Shown: piece after piece, positions 1-8,808 of the stretch
How positions within the stretch are numbered: position 1 is the first letter of the stretch
Layout of the letters: each line of letters begins with the position of its first letter
From: an uncultured Syntrophobacterales bacterium
Lineage (GTDB): Bacteria > Desulfobacterota > Syntrophia > Syntrophales > UBA5619
DNA: 12,388 nucleotides
NCBI GenBank assembly: GCA_903903205.1
Contig: CAIUXU010000536.1
Span: 1 to 12,388 of the forward strand
Direction: 5' to 3'
Notes under the pieces: model-generated
Seen by the model: the letters and a program-made list of their open reading frames with translations, nothing else
What the model was told of the DNA's origin: nothing
Database searches by the model: none
Position numbers and translations under genes: made by a program

Positions 1-2407
1 ACTGTCGGTGGTCGGGATAATCCTCCGACCCAAGATCGCAAACCTGCCCGTGATCGACAGGATCATGAAAGCAGAGCATACCCTCCTGCTCCGGTGCAAC
101 TCCCCACGGAAATGGACAGAAGACCACCGGATATTGCAGCCCCTTGCTTTTGTGGATCGTTACAATCCGAACGGCCTCCGCATCGCTTTCCAAGCGAAGC
201 TGATGCTGCTCTGCGCTCGCCGTCCGCGTGTCCCGCTTTTCGGCCAGCCATTTGACCAAAGCGGCCATCCCCAAGTTCCGTTCGCCGGCCTCGCGGTGAA
301 GTACCTCGGAAAGATGAATACAATTGGTCAGCCGACGTTCCCCACCCGCAAAAGCCAGCAGACGGCACCGAACCTCTTCCCGATGAAGAAACGAACGGAA
401 CATCTTGAGAAATCCGCCCTTCTCCCAAATCCGATGATAGGAGCGAAATCGATCTCGCCAATTTTCCCACGCAAGCTCATCCTCACGCAGCGCATCCAGC
501 ATCTGAAGATTACATCCGATCATATCCGTCGCCAGCGCGGCCAAAAGCAAATCCTCCCGGTCGGGGGAGAGGACGGCCAGCAGGAGACGTTCTATCTCCA
601 TCGCCTCCGGGGAGGCGAAAAGGTCTCCCGTGCTGTGGAGCACAACAGGAATCCGCAAATCGGCAAGCTGCTCGCGGCAGAGGCGGGCCTCGCGGTTCGT
701 CCGGACAAGGATCGCGATGTCCCCTTCCCGAAGAGGTCTCCCCCCGATCAGCGCGCGCCTCTGCCTTCCGAGGTGAAGGAGTCTCGCGATCTCGACAGCG
801 ACCGAACGCGCAACCCGCGGCCGAGCGATCCCTTTTGAAAGCGGTTTCTGCGCCTCATCGCCGCCATCTGAATCGATAAACCAACACTTGAGAGGATGAT
901 CTGAACTTCCGTCAATCGTTAGTTTATTTTCGAATGTCTCGTTTCCGGACCGCGCCGGCCGGAAGGCGATCTCCGGAAAGACAAAAGGATTTTCCCTGTG
1001 TGAAAAAAGGGCATTGACGGCCCGGATCAGATCCGGGTCGGAGCGCCAGTTTGCGTCGAGGGTGTGAATGGCGTCGGCCTGGGAGGCTGCTGTAAGATAG
1101 GCGAAGATATCGGCGCCGCGGAAGCTGTAAATGGCCTGTTTGGGGTCGCCGATCAGAAAGAGGATGTTCCCCTCCGTGCGAAATATCGCCGAGAAGATGA
1201 CGTATTGAACCGGATCCGTATCCTGAAATTCGTCGATCAGCGCTGCCCGGTACCTTCGTCGAATCGCCTCGGCCAGACCTTCCCCGCCCGGTTTCAGCAA
1301 CGCTTTGCGAAGCCGTAGCAACAAATCGTCAAAATACTGGACATTGCGCTCCTGTTTTTTTCGGGGAAGCTCCTCCATCATCACGCGGATCAATTCTCGC
1401 TTCAGAAAGAGCAGATGCCGGTCCAGAACAGCTTTCAGTTGTGCGGAGAGCTCCAAAATCGTCCGGCAGAGTTCAAATACCGGATGTTCCGGAGACGTCG
1501 TCCCCTTGCGGATGGACGCCGCAATTTTGCTAGCGGTAAACTTTTCAAATCCGGCGAACGGAAAAAGGGAAGGTTCCTCCCCGGCAAGATAGAGATCCAT
1601 CTCCGCAATCAACCCAGGGACACGGCTTCCATAGATATTCGCCTTGAGCGCGGAATCAGTCAGCCGCGTCGATACCTCGTTTCGGAAAGCCGGCCAGCCC
1701 GCCTGCAGGGCGGAAAGTTCCCGCCTCAGTGCATGAACCAGTCGTTCCCGTTCCTCGTTGTCCGGCGGCTCAATTTCCGGAACAATCTGCCACTCGGGCA
1801 ACAAAGCGCGGTTCCCGAGGAACCGAAGGAGGGATTCGGGGCTCTGCTTCTGCTCCAGCGCATAAGCCGCAACCTCGGGAGCGGTCTCATAGAAATGGTT
1901 ACGCCAGAAATCATCAACAATTTCAGTGCGAATCTGTTGATCATCGGTGATCAGTTCCGTGTCGAAAAGCTCCCCGCTTTCGAAGGCGTTTTCGCGAAGG
2001 ACCCGCTGGCAGAAGCCATGGATCGTATAAATGGCCGCCTCGTCAAAATCCCGCATCGCACGGGTCAACCGTTCTGCAGCCTGAGCCCGCTCTTCCGGTT
2101 GCGGATATTTCGCCAGCAGCGCGCTAATGAAATCGTCCGTACCCTGTCCGCTCTGGAACGCCCCCTGCGCATCGCGGACCCGGCGTCGGATGCGGTCCTT
2201 CAGTTCATCCGTGGCGGCGACGGTATAGGTAACAACAAGGATCTCCTTCACCGGAAGCGCGGATTCGATGAGGAGGCGCACATAGAGACCGGCAATGGCA
2301 TAGGTCTTCCCCGTACCGGCGCCGGCTTCGATTAGATTCGTTCCGGCAAGAGGTGTATTTGCCAGATCGAAGGGTTGGGGTCTGTTGTCGAGATCGGTTC
2401 TGTTCAT
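1..2407 (-). CDS. recB: RecBCD enzyme subunit RecB, N-terminal helicase part (partial, runs off left edge)
   Basis: This is the UvrD-like 3'-5' helicase subunit of exodeoxyribonuclease V, which with RecC and RecD resects double-strand breaks and loads RecA. The minus-strand frame is open from the ATG at 2407-2405 to the window edge, giving 802 codons. Superfamily 1 motifs occur in order: Walker A GAGTGKT at residues 29-35, motif Ia VVTYTVAATDEL at about 58-69, IYTIHGFC downstream, motif II LIDEFQDTDP from residue 390, motif III GDPKQAIYSFRGAD near 420, NWRS soon after, and TIHKSKGLQYPVVF with its His at residue 752. I checked that the codons for motif II and HKSKG lie in the same frame as the start, so there is no frameshift. 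The start codon overlaps the recC stop as ATGA, implying translational coupling. Full RecB proteins are about 1,200 residues, so the rest of the helicase and the C-terminal nuclease domain lie outside the window. Confidence 0.95.
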   Translation of the reverse strand, partial: MNRTDLDNRPQPFDLANTPLAGTNLIEAGAGTGKTYAIAGLYVRLLIESALPVKEILVVTYTVAATDELKDRIRRRVRDAQGAFQSGQGTDDFISALLAKYPQPEERAQAAERLTRAMRDFDEAAIYTIHGFCQRVLRENAFESGELFDTELITDDQQIRTEIVDDFWRNHFYETAPEVAAYALEQKQSPESLLRFLGNRALLPEWQIVPEIEPPDNEERERLVHALRRELSALQAGWPAFRNEVSTRLTDSALKANIYGSRVPGLIAEMDLYLAGEEPSLFPFAGFEKFTASKIAASIRKGTTSPEHPVFELCRTILELSAQLKAVLDRHLLFLKRELIRVMMEELPRKKQERNVQYFDDLLLRLRKALLKPGGEGLAEAIRRRYRAALIDEFQDTDPVQYVIFSAIFRTEGNILFLIGDPKQAIYSFRGADIFAYLTAASQADAIHTLDANWRSDPDLIRAVNALFSHRENPFVFPEIAFRPARSGNETFENKLTIDGSSDHPLKCWFIDSDGGDEAQKPLSKGIARPRVARSVAVEIARLLHLGRQRRALIGGRPLREGDIAILVRTNREARLCREQLADLRIPVVLHSTGDLFASPEAMEIERLLLAVLSPDREDLLLAALATDMIGCNLQMLDALREDELAWENWRDRFRSYHRIWEKGGFLKMFRSFLHREEVRCRLLAFAGGERRLTNCIHLSEVLHREAGERNLGMAALVKWLAEKRDTRTASAEQHQLRLESDAEAVRIVTIHKSKGLQYPVVFCPFPWGVAPEQEGMLCFHDPVDHGQVCDLGSEDYPDHRQ

Positions 2408-5400
2408 TTTCCCCGCTTTTCCCGGCAGTTGAGTAGCGGTTCGAAAATTGCCACCGCCATCTGCCGGAAATCCTCATCTAGCGGAGGATCAACCCCGAAA
2501 CAGAGGCGAAAATAGGGATCACCCCCTTCGCCTGTAAGCTTTTCATTGCCGTTCCAGATCGTCTCCGCCCTCTTGAGCGCCTCTTCGGCTGTTTTCTTTC
2601 CGCCGTAAAGGGTCTCGGCATAAGCCAGCGAGGTATCCGGAAAAAAAGGGGCAGGACTCCGCTGCCCCGCTGCGTAGATCTGGAGCAGGTTGCCGAGCGT
2701 ATCCAGCGGATTTTCCGTGCCTGTGTAGACCCATGCCTCCTCACGCCCGAGAAGTTCAGCCGCTCCCGGGGGAGTGTCGGATTCAGTAAGGTGCCACAGA
2801 AGAAGTTCGATCCAGAGCTTCAAATGGTCCTTGCCGCGAATGCCTGCATACCGGTACCGGATCAGGCCTGCTTCGCATAGGCCACTGATCCGCCCGACAA
2901 TGTGAAAACCGGCAACCGTTAGATCCACATCCAACGGAGAAATGCGCTGACCTTTCAGAAGCGGCCCCACGGATTTTGCGACGTCGGTGACTTTCCGGCA
3001 GAGCGCGTCGTATTCGCAGCGCCCAGCGGTTCCGTGGGGAAGTTCGCCGGATGCCATGATCGCGGGGAAGAGTTCCCGCGGATCCCCGCCGCCGAGGGAA
3101 TGTTCGAGCAGGGTCTCGCCCAGATGGTACCGCTCAAGCCCCCCAATTCGGAACAACTCCTTCTCCTGCAGAATATCCGGTCCTTGATCGAGGGAAAGCC
3201 CGATTCTCCTCTTCATAAGATATTTCGAAGGGTTACTGAAATATGTTATCAAATCCAATATCGATATTTCGCGCGACCCCGCCTCCGGTTCGGCAAGAGG
3301 CCCAGTCACAAATTTCCGCTCTGATCGGGAAGGATCGAGAAGGCTACGGGCCGCCGCGCAATTCTCGGCAGAATAACTGAAAAGCTTCGTGTCTCCGGAA
3401 AAATAGGAGGGGTGAAAGGGCTGGAGACGGTGGAGAGTGAACAGATGTTCAGCGATCGTTCCTTCCTCGCATCGATAACCCTGTTCCAGATGATCGATTA
3501 GCTCCGAAACAAGAACGGAAGGAGGAATCACGCTGTTGTCTTCGCTGCTCTGTCCAACGTAACTGATATAGAGGGTGTCGCGGGCGGAGAGCAACGCCTC
3601 GAGAAACAGGTAGCGGTCGTCATCCCTTCGCGACGGATCGCCGGGTCGGGGTTTTTCGGTCAGAAGATCAAAATCGAGAGGTTCGGAACGGCGGGGATAA
3701 TCGGCATTGTTCATTCCAAGGAGGCAGACAACACGGGCGGGGATGCTCCGCATCGGAACCATCGCGCAGAACGTCACGCCTCCGGTCATGTAACCGTAGG
3801 GATGGCCGCTGTTATCGAGTGATTTTTTCAAAACCGATTTCATCACCGAAAAATCGACCGCCGCGTGATAAGCCGCCTTTTCTTCCATTCTTCCGATCTC
3901 CTCCAGAGAGCGGCGAATCGAGCGAAGCTCCTCTTCCTCGTCATCCCCCGCTGCGGGCGCGAAAAACGCATCCAGCAGCCCGAGAAAATCGGCGGTCCAG
4001 TCGCCAAGGGAACGCGGTATTGTTAGCGAAGCGCGCAGCGAAAAAAGAGTCTCCGCGAAGGTGATGAATCGGCCCAGGATCTCCGCGTCCTTTCCCTCGA
4101 TATCGTCATAGGGAACCACCCCCTTGAAGATCCGCTTCCCGTCGCCGGACATCGCATAACCGAGCAGCAGACGATCCAGGCCCGACCGCCAGGTGTTTTC
4201 CCGGAATGCGGGAAGGCCGGCGTTCGCCCGGTCCTCCTGATCGATCCCCCAGCGGATCCCAGACTCGGCGATCCAGCGGCGGATCTTTTCGACATCCCCA
4301 TCCTCCAAGCCGAACCGATTCCGAACCGGTGCAGCATCGAGGATAGACAAGCTTCCGGCAACACCAAAGCGGTCGGTTACAAGCTCCAGAATCGTAAAGA
4401 AGGCCCGAACCATGGCGCTTCCGCGAGAGATGCCGCGGTCAGCGATGCCGAAAGGAATCTCAGGCCGGTGTTTGAAGGCGCCTGGCCGCAGAATGTCCCC
4501 AACGGAGGCTTGTACACCGGATGCGAAAACCGCTTCCACCAGTGGGGCATATATTTCGATATCCGGCGCCATAACGATGATATCCTTCGGCAGAAGGTCC
4601 GGATCCTGCGAAAACATCTCGTAAAGCTGATCATGAAGGATTTCGATCTCCCGGAGTGGACCGTGGCTGGAGTGAACCCGCACGGATTGGTCATCGCAGG
4701 CCACATCGGCTTTGGGATCACCGGGTCGGGTGACCTGGCCTGCAAGGATTTCATCTCCACCTCGGTTTCGCAGATTTAGCATATCGGCCTGAAGCAGGGT
4801 CAGCAGGGTCTTCTCCCCAGGATCATGAAACTCCTCATGAATATCCGCAGCAATACCGGCAAGATGGGAGAAAAAATCCCGTCCCTGTTTGCCGAGCGAT
4901 GCGAGCAGACTGTTCCCCTTTTCAAGATAGAGATCCTCCCCGGTGGCGGTTTTCCATGCCGTTTTTTCCCGGACACGCTGCACCATCTGACCGATCTCCC
5001 GCTCCGAGCGGATATCGGTCCAAAACTCCCGGCAGGGGTTCATGAAAAATCCATTCACCTCCGTTGATTCTGAGAGAAGATTAAAAAAGTCGAGATAGAA
5101 GGGCGGCAAAATCGAGATGCCGAAAATGGAGATCCGCTCCGGAAGAAAGGCGCCGGCCGACCCTGTCGCAACTCTGTTTTGAATCTGCTTGCGAAGCCCA
5201 TTTAGGTGTTCCGTTGTGCATCCCGCCCTAATCCTTCGCCAGAGATCGGCCTGCCACGCGGCTTCCCCCGTTCCGCTTTCCCCATTTTCCCAGGCGTCCA
5301 TCATTTCGGGACGGAAGATCAGATAACGGTCGAATACCCGCGCAATTCCGGAGGCAAGTTGATAGTTTTTCAGGTTTGCTGAGTCATCGGCGAGATAGCG

Positions 5401-5736
5401 TTTCAAGCTGCTGTAAACGGGATTGTCCAGACAACCCGGCAAGATTCCCATAATCCGCCAGGACAGAATCTCGGGGTCGTAGTCACCTGCTGGCGGGATT
5501 CCCGTCAACCTGGTTGCGGTTTCGTAAAGAAAAACCCGGGGGAAGAGATAGCGAACATTTGCGCAGATTCCGTGCCGAAGGGCGAGCTGCATGGAGATCC
5601 AACGCTCCATGCCCCGGTTCTGCACGACAATGATATCACCCGACAGGGGATCGGAGAGGGGTTTTTGAAGGGTATCCGCCAATTGCACAGCGAGGAGTTC
5701 CAGCCGGTTGCTACTGAAGAAATTGAAACAACCCAT
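2404..5736 (-). CDS. recC: RecBCD enzyme subunit RecC
   Basis: RecC is the scaffold and Chi-recognition subunit of exodeoxyribonuclease V. The 1,110-residue length matches the family (about 1,120 in E. coli). Recognisable blocks are the N-terminal FFSSNRLELLA and the VQNRGMERWISMQLALR region (residues 37-53) followed by ANVRYLFP. A central MVPMRSIPARVVCLLGMNN block lies near 655-675, and RRDDDRYLFLEALLSARDTL, a near-invariant RecC signature, lies near 700-720. The C-terminal part starting near ILDLITYFSNPSKYLMKRR corresponds to the degenerate nuclease-like fold that contacts RecB. The ATG at 5736 is chosen because the family-typical N-terminus begins there and a purine-rich AGGCGG lies about 7 bases upstream. 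The stop overlaps the recB start by four bases. A 64-bp gap holding a strong inverted repeat separates it from the upstream ATPase. Which Chi sequence this RecC reads cannot be told from the window. Confidence 0.96.
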   Translation of the reverse strand: MGCFNFFSSNRLELLAVQLADTLQKPLSDPLSGDIIVVQNRGMERWISMQLALRHGICANVRYLFPRVFLYETATRLTGIPPAGDYDPEILSWRIMGILPGCLDNPVYSSLKRYLADDSANLKNYQLASGIARVFDRYLIFRPEMMDAWENGESGTGEAAWQADLWRRIRAGCTTEHLNGLRKQIQNRVATGSAGAFLPERISIFGISILPPFYLDFFNLLSESTEVNGFFMNPCREFWTDIRSEREIGQMVQRVREKTAWKTATGEDLYLEKGNSLLASLGKQGRDFFSHLAGIAADIHEEFHDPGEKTLLTLLQADMLNLRNRGGDEILAGQVTRPGDPKADVACDDQSVRVHSSHGPLREIEILHDQLYEMFSQDPDLLPKDIIVMAPDIEIYAPLVEAVFASGVQASVGDILRPGAFKHRPEIPFGIADRGISRGSAMVRAFFTILELVTDRFGVAGSLSILDAAPVRNRFGLEDGDVEKIRRWIAESGIRWGIDQEDRANAGLPAFRENTWRSGLDRLLLGYAMSGDGKRIFKGVVPYDDIEGKDAEILGRFITFAETLFSLRASLTIPRSLGDWTADFLGLLDAFFAPAAGDDEEEELRSIRRSLEEIGRMEEKAAYHAAVDFSVMKSVLKKSLDNSGHPYGYMTGGVTFCAMVPMRSIPARVVCLLGMNNADYPRRSEPLDFDLLTEKPRPGDPSRRDDDRYLFLEALLSARDTLYISYVGQSSEDNSVIPPSVLVSELIDHLEQGYRCEEGTIAEHLFTLHRLQPFHPSYFSGDTKLFSYSAENCAAARSLLDPSRSERKFVTGPLAEPEAGSREISILDLITYFSNPSKYLMKRRIGLSLDQGPDILQEKELFRIGGLERYHLGETLLEHSLGGGDPRELFPAIMASGELPHGTAGRCEYDALCRKVTDVAKSVGPLLKGQRISPLDVDLTVAGFHIVGRISGLCEAGLIRYRYAGIRGKDHLKLWIELLLWHLTESDTPPGAAELLGREEAWVYTGTENPLDTLGNLLQIYAAGQRSPAPFFPDTSLAYAETLYGGKKTAEEALKRAETIWNGNEKLTGEGGDPYFRLCFGVDPPLDEDFRQMAVAIFEPLLNCREKRGK

Positions 5737-5754
5737 GGATCGCCGCCTACATTG

Positions 5755-5797
5755 GCAGATAGCAGATAGGAGATCTTTTTTTCTATCTGCTATCTGC
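5755..5797. repeat. Perfect 15-bp inverted repeat built from an AGCAGAT heptamer
   Basis: The arms GCAGATAGCAGATAG (5755-5769) and CTATCTGCTATCTGC (5783-5797) are exact reverse complements, separated by a 13-base spacer containing a T run on the plus strand (A run on the coding strand). Each arm is about two copies of a 7-base unit, and the right arm continues into a further CTAT half-unit at 5797-5800. It fills most of the 64-bp gap between the ATPase stop and the recC start. In the minus-strand transcript the stem would form just after the ATPase stop codon. The A run is inside the loop and no U run follows, so it is not a standard intrinsic terminator. It could be a processing or stability hairpin, a protein site, or a dispersed intergenic repeat. 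Confidence 0.8.
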
Positions 5798-5800
5798 TAT

Positions 5801-6502
5801 TTAAACCTGGTCCTTGATCAGCATTGTCGATGGGTCAAGGAGCAGCGGGGATCCAACGGGAGTTGATCCGCTGCCGCGAAGCATCTTGATGTGGACATCC
5901 GCACGTTCCGGCTGTAACTCCAAAACGAGATCAAAGAGACCGGCAACTGCTGAAAAGGATACCGGCAGGCCATCAACACCGGACGCTTCGTGCCGGTGGC
6001 TGCGGACGGTGAACCAGATGTGGATGCCATTTTTTACGGCAAGCGCCTTCAGATCGTTCAGATCCGAACGTCGGGACTCGTCAAAATCAAGTCCGTCAAT
6101 GATCATCATCGTCGCCGAGAAAATCCCCTGTTCAGTCAGGTCGTTCAGCCGTTCTTCAAGCTTGGGAACCGAAAAACTTTCGACGCGAAAGGTCATGATG
6201 AATCGGTGGGGCAAGACCGATTCCAACAGGCTGTTAACCTGCGCCCCTTCATAACGTCCCGCAAGATGATGAAAAAGCTCATTATACCAGAGGTTCACCT
6301 TGTTGACGGGATCTTTCAGGCTGACGTGAAGGACATTCCGGCTTCTCAGCATGCCGTTCAAGGCCAGTTGGACGAGCAGGGCGGTTTTTCCAACGCCCGC
6401 GTGGGCGAGCACCGCGCCGAACGCTCCGGCAGAAAGAATGTCTTCGGTCTCAAATCCAAGCTGCCGCAACGGGTTGCGAAGGATGAGTTCTTTTTTCAGC
6501 AT
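5801..6502 (-). CDS. Small RecA-superfamily P-loop ATPase of unknown function
   Basis: This is a 233-residue protein if started at ATG 6502. That start has GAGG nine bases upstream and opens directly into the conserved-looking MLKKELILRNPLRQLGF. A GTG at 6562 would add 20 residues and also has an AGGGA in front, so the start is uncertain. The Walker A motif is AHAGVGKT (residues 33-40), with Ala replacing the usual first Gly. Walker B is TMMIIDGLD (131-139), followed by IWFTVRSHRHE, which resembles the strand and sensor region of KaiC/RadA/DnaB-like ATPases. No signal peptide, membrane segment or second domain is seen, so it should be cytoplasmic. It starts 74 bp after the EF-G stop and ends 64 bp before recC, suggesting co-transcription. 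I do not recognise a named family. An ATP-dependent role in DNA transactions alongside RecBCD is only a guess from position. Confidence 0.8.
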   Translation of the reverse strand: MLKKELILRNPLRQLGFETEDILSAGAFGAVLAHAGVGKTALLVQLALNGMLRSRNVLHVSLKDPVNKVNLWYNELFHHLAGRYEGAQVNSLLESVLPHRFIMTFRVESFSVPKLEERLNDLTEQGIFSATMMIIDGLDFDESRRSDLNDLKALAVKNGIHIWFTVRSHRHEASGVDGLPVSFSAVAGLFDLVLELQPERADVHIKMLRGSGSTPVGSPLLLDPSTMLIKDQV

Positions 6503-6576
6503 AGCACCATTCCTCACTTTAAGTTGAATGATCCTGGCACTGGTCCGGAGAGATACGCTCACCGAATTCCCTGACT

Positions 6577-8673
6577 TTATGCCGCGCTCTTCTTCCGAAG
6601 GGCGACATCTTCCGCAATTTTTTCCGCGATGGATTGGGGAATTTGTCGATAGAGCGCGAATTCCATCGTGAACTGTGCCTTTCCCTGTGTGGAAGACCTC
6701 AGTACCGTCGAGAAACCAAACATTTCACCCAGTGGAACCTGGGCTTCGACCACGGTCATCGGCCCCTCGTCCTGCGCCCCAACAATCATCCCCCGCCGCT
6801 GATTAAGCAGACCCATTACCGCACCCTGGAATTCGGTCGGCGTCTCCACGACCACTTTCATGATCGGTTCGTGGATCACGGCCTTGGCCCTACCATACCC
6901 TTCACGGAAAGCGCCGCGGGCCGCCGCCTGAAAGGCCATATCGGAGGAATCGACTGCATGTGACGCCCCATCGTTGATAACGATTTTCACGCCCGTGACC
7001 GGAAACTCCATCTTCGGCCCCTTTGCCAGGCACTGCAGGAAACCCTTTTCACAGGCCGCGATGTACTGGGTGGGAATCGACCCTCCCCTGACCTGGTTGT
7101 CGAAAATGAAGTCCTCATCACCTTCCGTGATCGGCTCCATGTAACCTGCCACACGGCCGTACTGGCCAGAGCCACCGGTCTGTTTCTTGTGGGTGTAATT
7201 GAATTCGGCACGTTGCGTGATCGTTTCGCGGTAGGCCACGCGGGGCTTTCCCGTCTCCACATCGGTTCCGTATTCCCGTTTCATCCGCTCCACATAGATT
7301 TCAAGATGCAACTCGCCCATGCCTTCGATAATCGTCTCATTGGTCTCTTCATCCACATGGGTGCGGAAGGTCGGGTCTTCTTTCGTAAAACGGTTGAGCG
7401 CCTTAGACATGTTGATCTGTGATTTGTTGTCCTTAGGAAATATTGCGAGCGATATCACTGGTTTTGGAACATACATGGAGGTCATAGTCAGGTTTAGACC
7501 CGGTGAAACAAAGGTATCACCAGAGGCGCACTCGATTCCGAAGAGCGCAGCGATATAACCGGCGGTTGCGGCTTCGATGTCTTCCATCTGATCGGCGTGC
7601 ATGCGGACGACGCGTCCTATTTTCACTTTTTTCCCGGTCCGGGTGTTGACGATCACCGCGCCTTTGGCCAGCGTCCCCTGGTAAACCCGGACGTAGGTCA
7701 GTTGTCCGTACGTGCCGTCTTCGAGCTTGAACGCCAGGGCCACGATCGGCAGGGAGGAGTCGGGCAGAAGCTCCACCAGAGCCTCTTCATGATCAAGATC
7801 CAGGGCGGTGTTCTCGACATCCGCCGGACAGGGAAGATACTGGTTCACCGCATCCAGGAGCGGCTGAACGCCTTTGTTCTTGTACGCCGATCCCAGGAAA
7901 ACGGGGGTGAGCTTCCTCGCCAGGGTTCCCTTGCGGATCGCATCCATGATCAATGCGTCGGGAATCGGACTCTCTTCGAGGATCGCCTCGGTCAGTTCAT
8001 CCGAAAAGAGTGAGGCGGCATCGATCATCTCTTCCCGCTTCGAGCGGGCCTCAGCCAGCAGGTTTTCAGGAATCTCGTCGCTCCGGACCTGTTCGCCGTT
8101 CTCACCCTCGAAATAGGTGGCCTTCATGGACAAAAGGTCGATCACGCCACGAAAATCCGTTTCCAGCCCAATCGGCATCTGCATGGCAACGGCGTTATGA
8201 CCCAGTTTGGAATGGAGCTGGGCGATCACGCGGGAGGGATCTGCGCCGCTGCGATCGCATTTGTTGATGAAGGCGATACAGGGGACCTTGTAGCGCTTCA
8301 TCTGCATGTCAACGGTGATAGACTGCGACTGGACGCCGCCCACGGAGCAAAGCACCAGAACAGCTCCATCCAGCACGCGGAGAGACCGCTCGACTTCGAT
8401 TGTGAAATCGACGTGCCCGGGGGTATCGATGATGTTGATCTCGTGCTCCTGCCATTCACAGAACGTTGCGGCCGAGGCGATTGTAATGCCACGCTCTTTC
8501 TCCAGTTCCATGGAGTCCATCGTGGCGCCGACACCGTCTTTGCCTTTGACATCGTGAATGGCATGAATCCGCTTTGTGTAAAACAGGATTCTTTCAGTCA
8601 GCGTGGTCTTCCCCGAGTCAATGTGGGCGCTGATTCCGATATTCCGTACTTTTTCGACTGTGCTGCTGCTCAT
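6577..8673 (-). CDS. fusA: Translation elongation factor G, spd/mitochondrial EFG1 type
   Basis: This is a 698-residue GTPase that should drive tRNA-mRNA translocation on the ribosome. G motifs are G1 AHIDSGKTT (residues 16-24), G2 RGITI (61-65), G3 DTPGHVDF (83-90), G4 NKCD (137-140) and G5 GSAYK (261-265). Domain IV holds HKKQTGGSGQYGR (495-507) and DGASHAVDSSDMAF (568-581). AHIDSGKTTLTER, VKGKDGVGATMDSMELEKERGITI and the INIIDTPGHVDFTIEVERSLRVLDGAVLVLC region resemble mitochondrial EFG1 and the bacterial spdEFG1 subfamily more than classical fusA, which usually has AHIDAGKTT. The ATG at 8673 is chosen because AAGGA lies 6 bases upstream and the protein then begins like the family. The frame stays open to 8853, but that 60-residue extension is atypical and spans the likely promoter. 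The neighbouring genes are not the str-operon set (rpsL, rpsG, tuf), in keeping with a non-classical paralogue. Whether it is the cell's only EF-G cannot be seen. Confidence 0.96.
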   Translation of the reverse strand: MSSSTVEKVRNIGISAHIDSGKTTLTERILFYTKRIHAIHDVKGKDGVGATMDSMELEKERGITIASAATFCEWQEHEINIIDTPGHVDFTIEVERSLRVLDGAVLVLCSVGGVQSQSITVDMQMKRYKVPCIAFINKCDRSGADPSRVIAQLHSKLGHNAVAMQMPIGLETDFRGVIDLLSMKATYFEGENGEQVRSDEIPENLLAEARSKREEMIDAASLFSDELTEAILEESPIPDALIMDAIRKGTLARKLTPVFLGSAYKNKGVQPLLDAVNQYLPCPADVENTALDLDHEEALVELLPDSSLPIVALAFKLEDGTYGQLTYVRVYQGTLAKGAVIVNTRTGKKVKIGRVVRMHADQMEDIEAATAGYIAALFGIECASGDTFVSPGLNLTMTSMYVPKPVISLAIFPKDNKSQINMSKALNRFTKEDPTFRTHVDEETNETIIEGMGELHLEIYVERMKREYGTDVETGKPRVAYRETITQRAEFNYTHKKQTGGSGQYGRVAGYMEPITEGDEDFIFDNQVRGGSIPTQYIAACEKGFLQCLAKGPKMEFPVTGVKIVINDGASHAVDSSDMAFQAAARGAFREGYGRAKAVIHEPIMKVVVETPTEFQGAVMGLLNQRRGMIVGAQDEGPMTVVEAQVPLGEMFGFSTVLRSSTQGKAQFTMEFALYRQIPQSIAEKIAEDVALRKKSAA

Positions 8674-8808
8674 ACTTCTTCCTTCTGCTGTAAGAACAAC
8701 CTGATGGTGATGGTCGTTCAACGCTATGTAATTAAGTCCCTCACGGGGAGATGTCATGCGAGAGGTTGGATCCACTACGGATGACGTTGATGATTTAACG
8801 ATGGCGGA

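Noticed and set aside
63..470. Minus-strand open frame inside recB suggesting a frameshift
   Set aside because: It is in another frame. The RecB frame itself continues through this stretch to the HKSKG motif and the edge, with codon phase checked at positions 1240 and 154.
8..2335. Long plus-strand open frames opposite recB (8-838 and 1415-2335)
   Set aside because: The minus strand encodes all helicase motifs of RecB in one uninterrupted frame. The plus-strand translations are low-complexity Arg/Pro-rich shadows.
5755..5797. Intrinsic terminator between the ATPase and recC
   Set aside because: The stem is AT-rich for a terminator, and the A/T run lies in the loop, not after the stem on the transcribed strand.
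5755..5800. CRISPR-like repeat
   Set aside because: There are only two inverted arms made of a 7-base unit, with no spacers of regular length and no cas genes.
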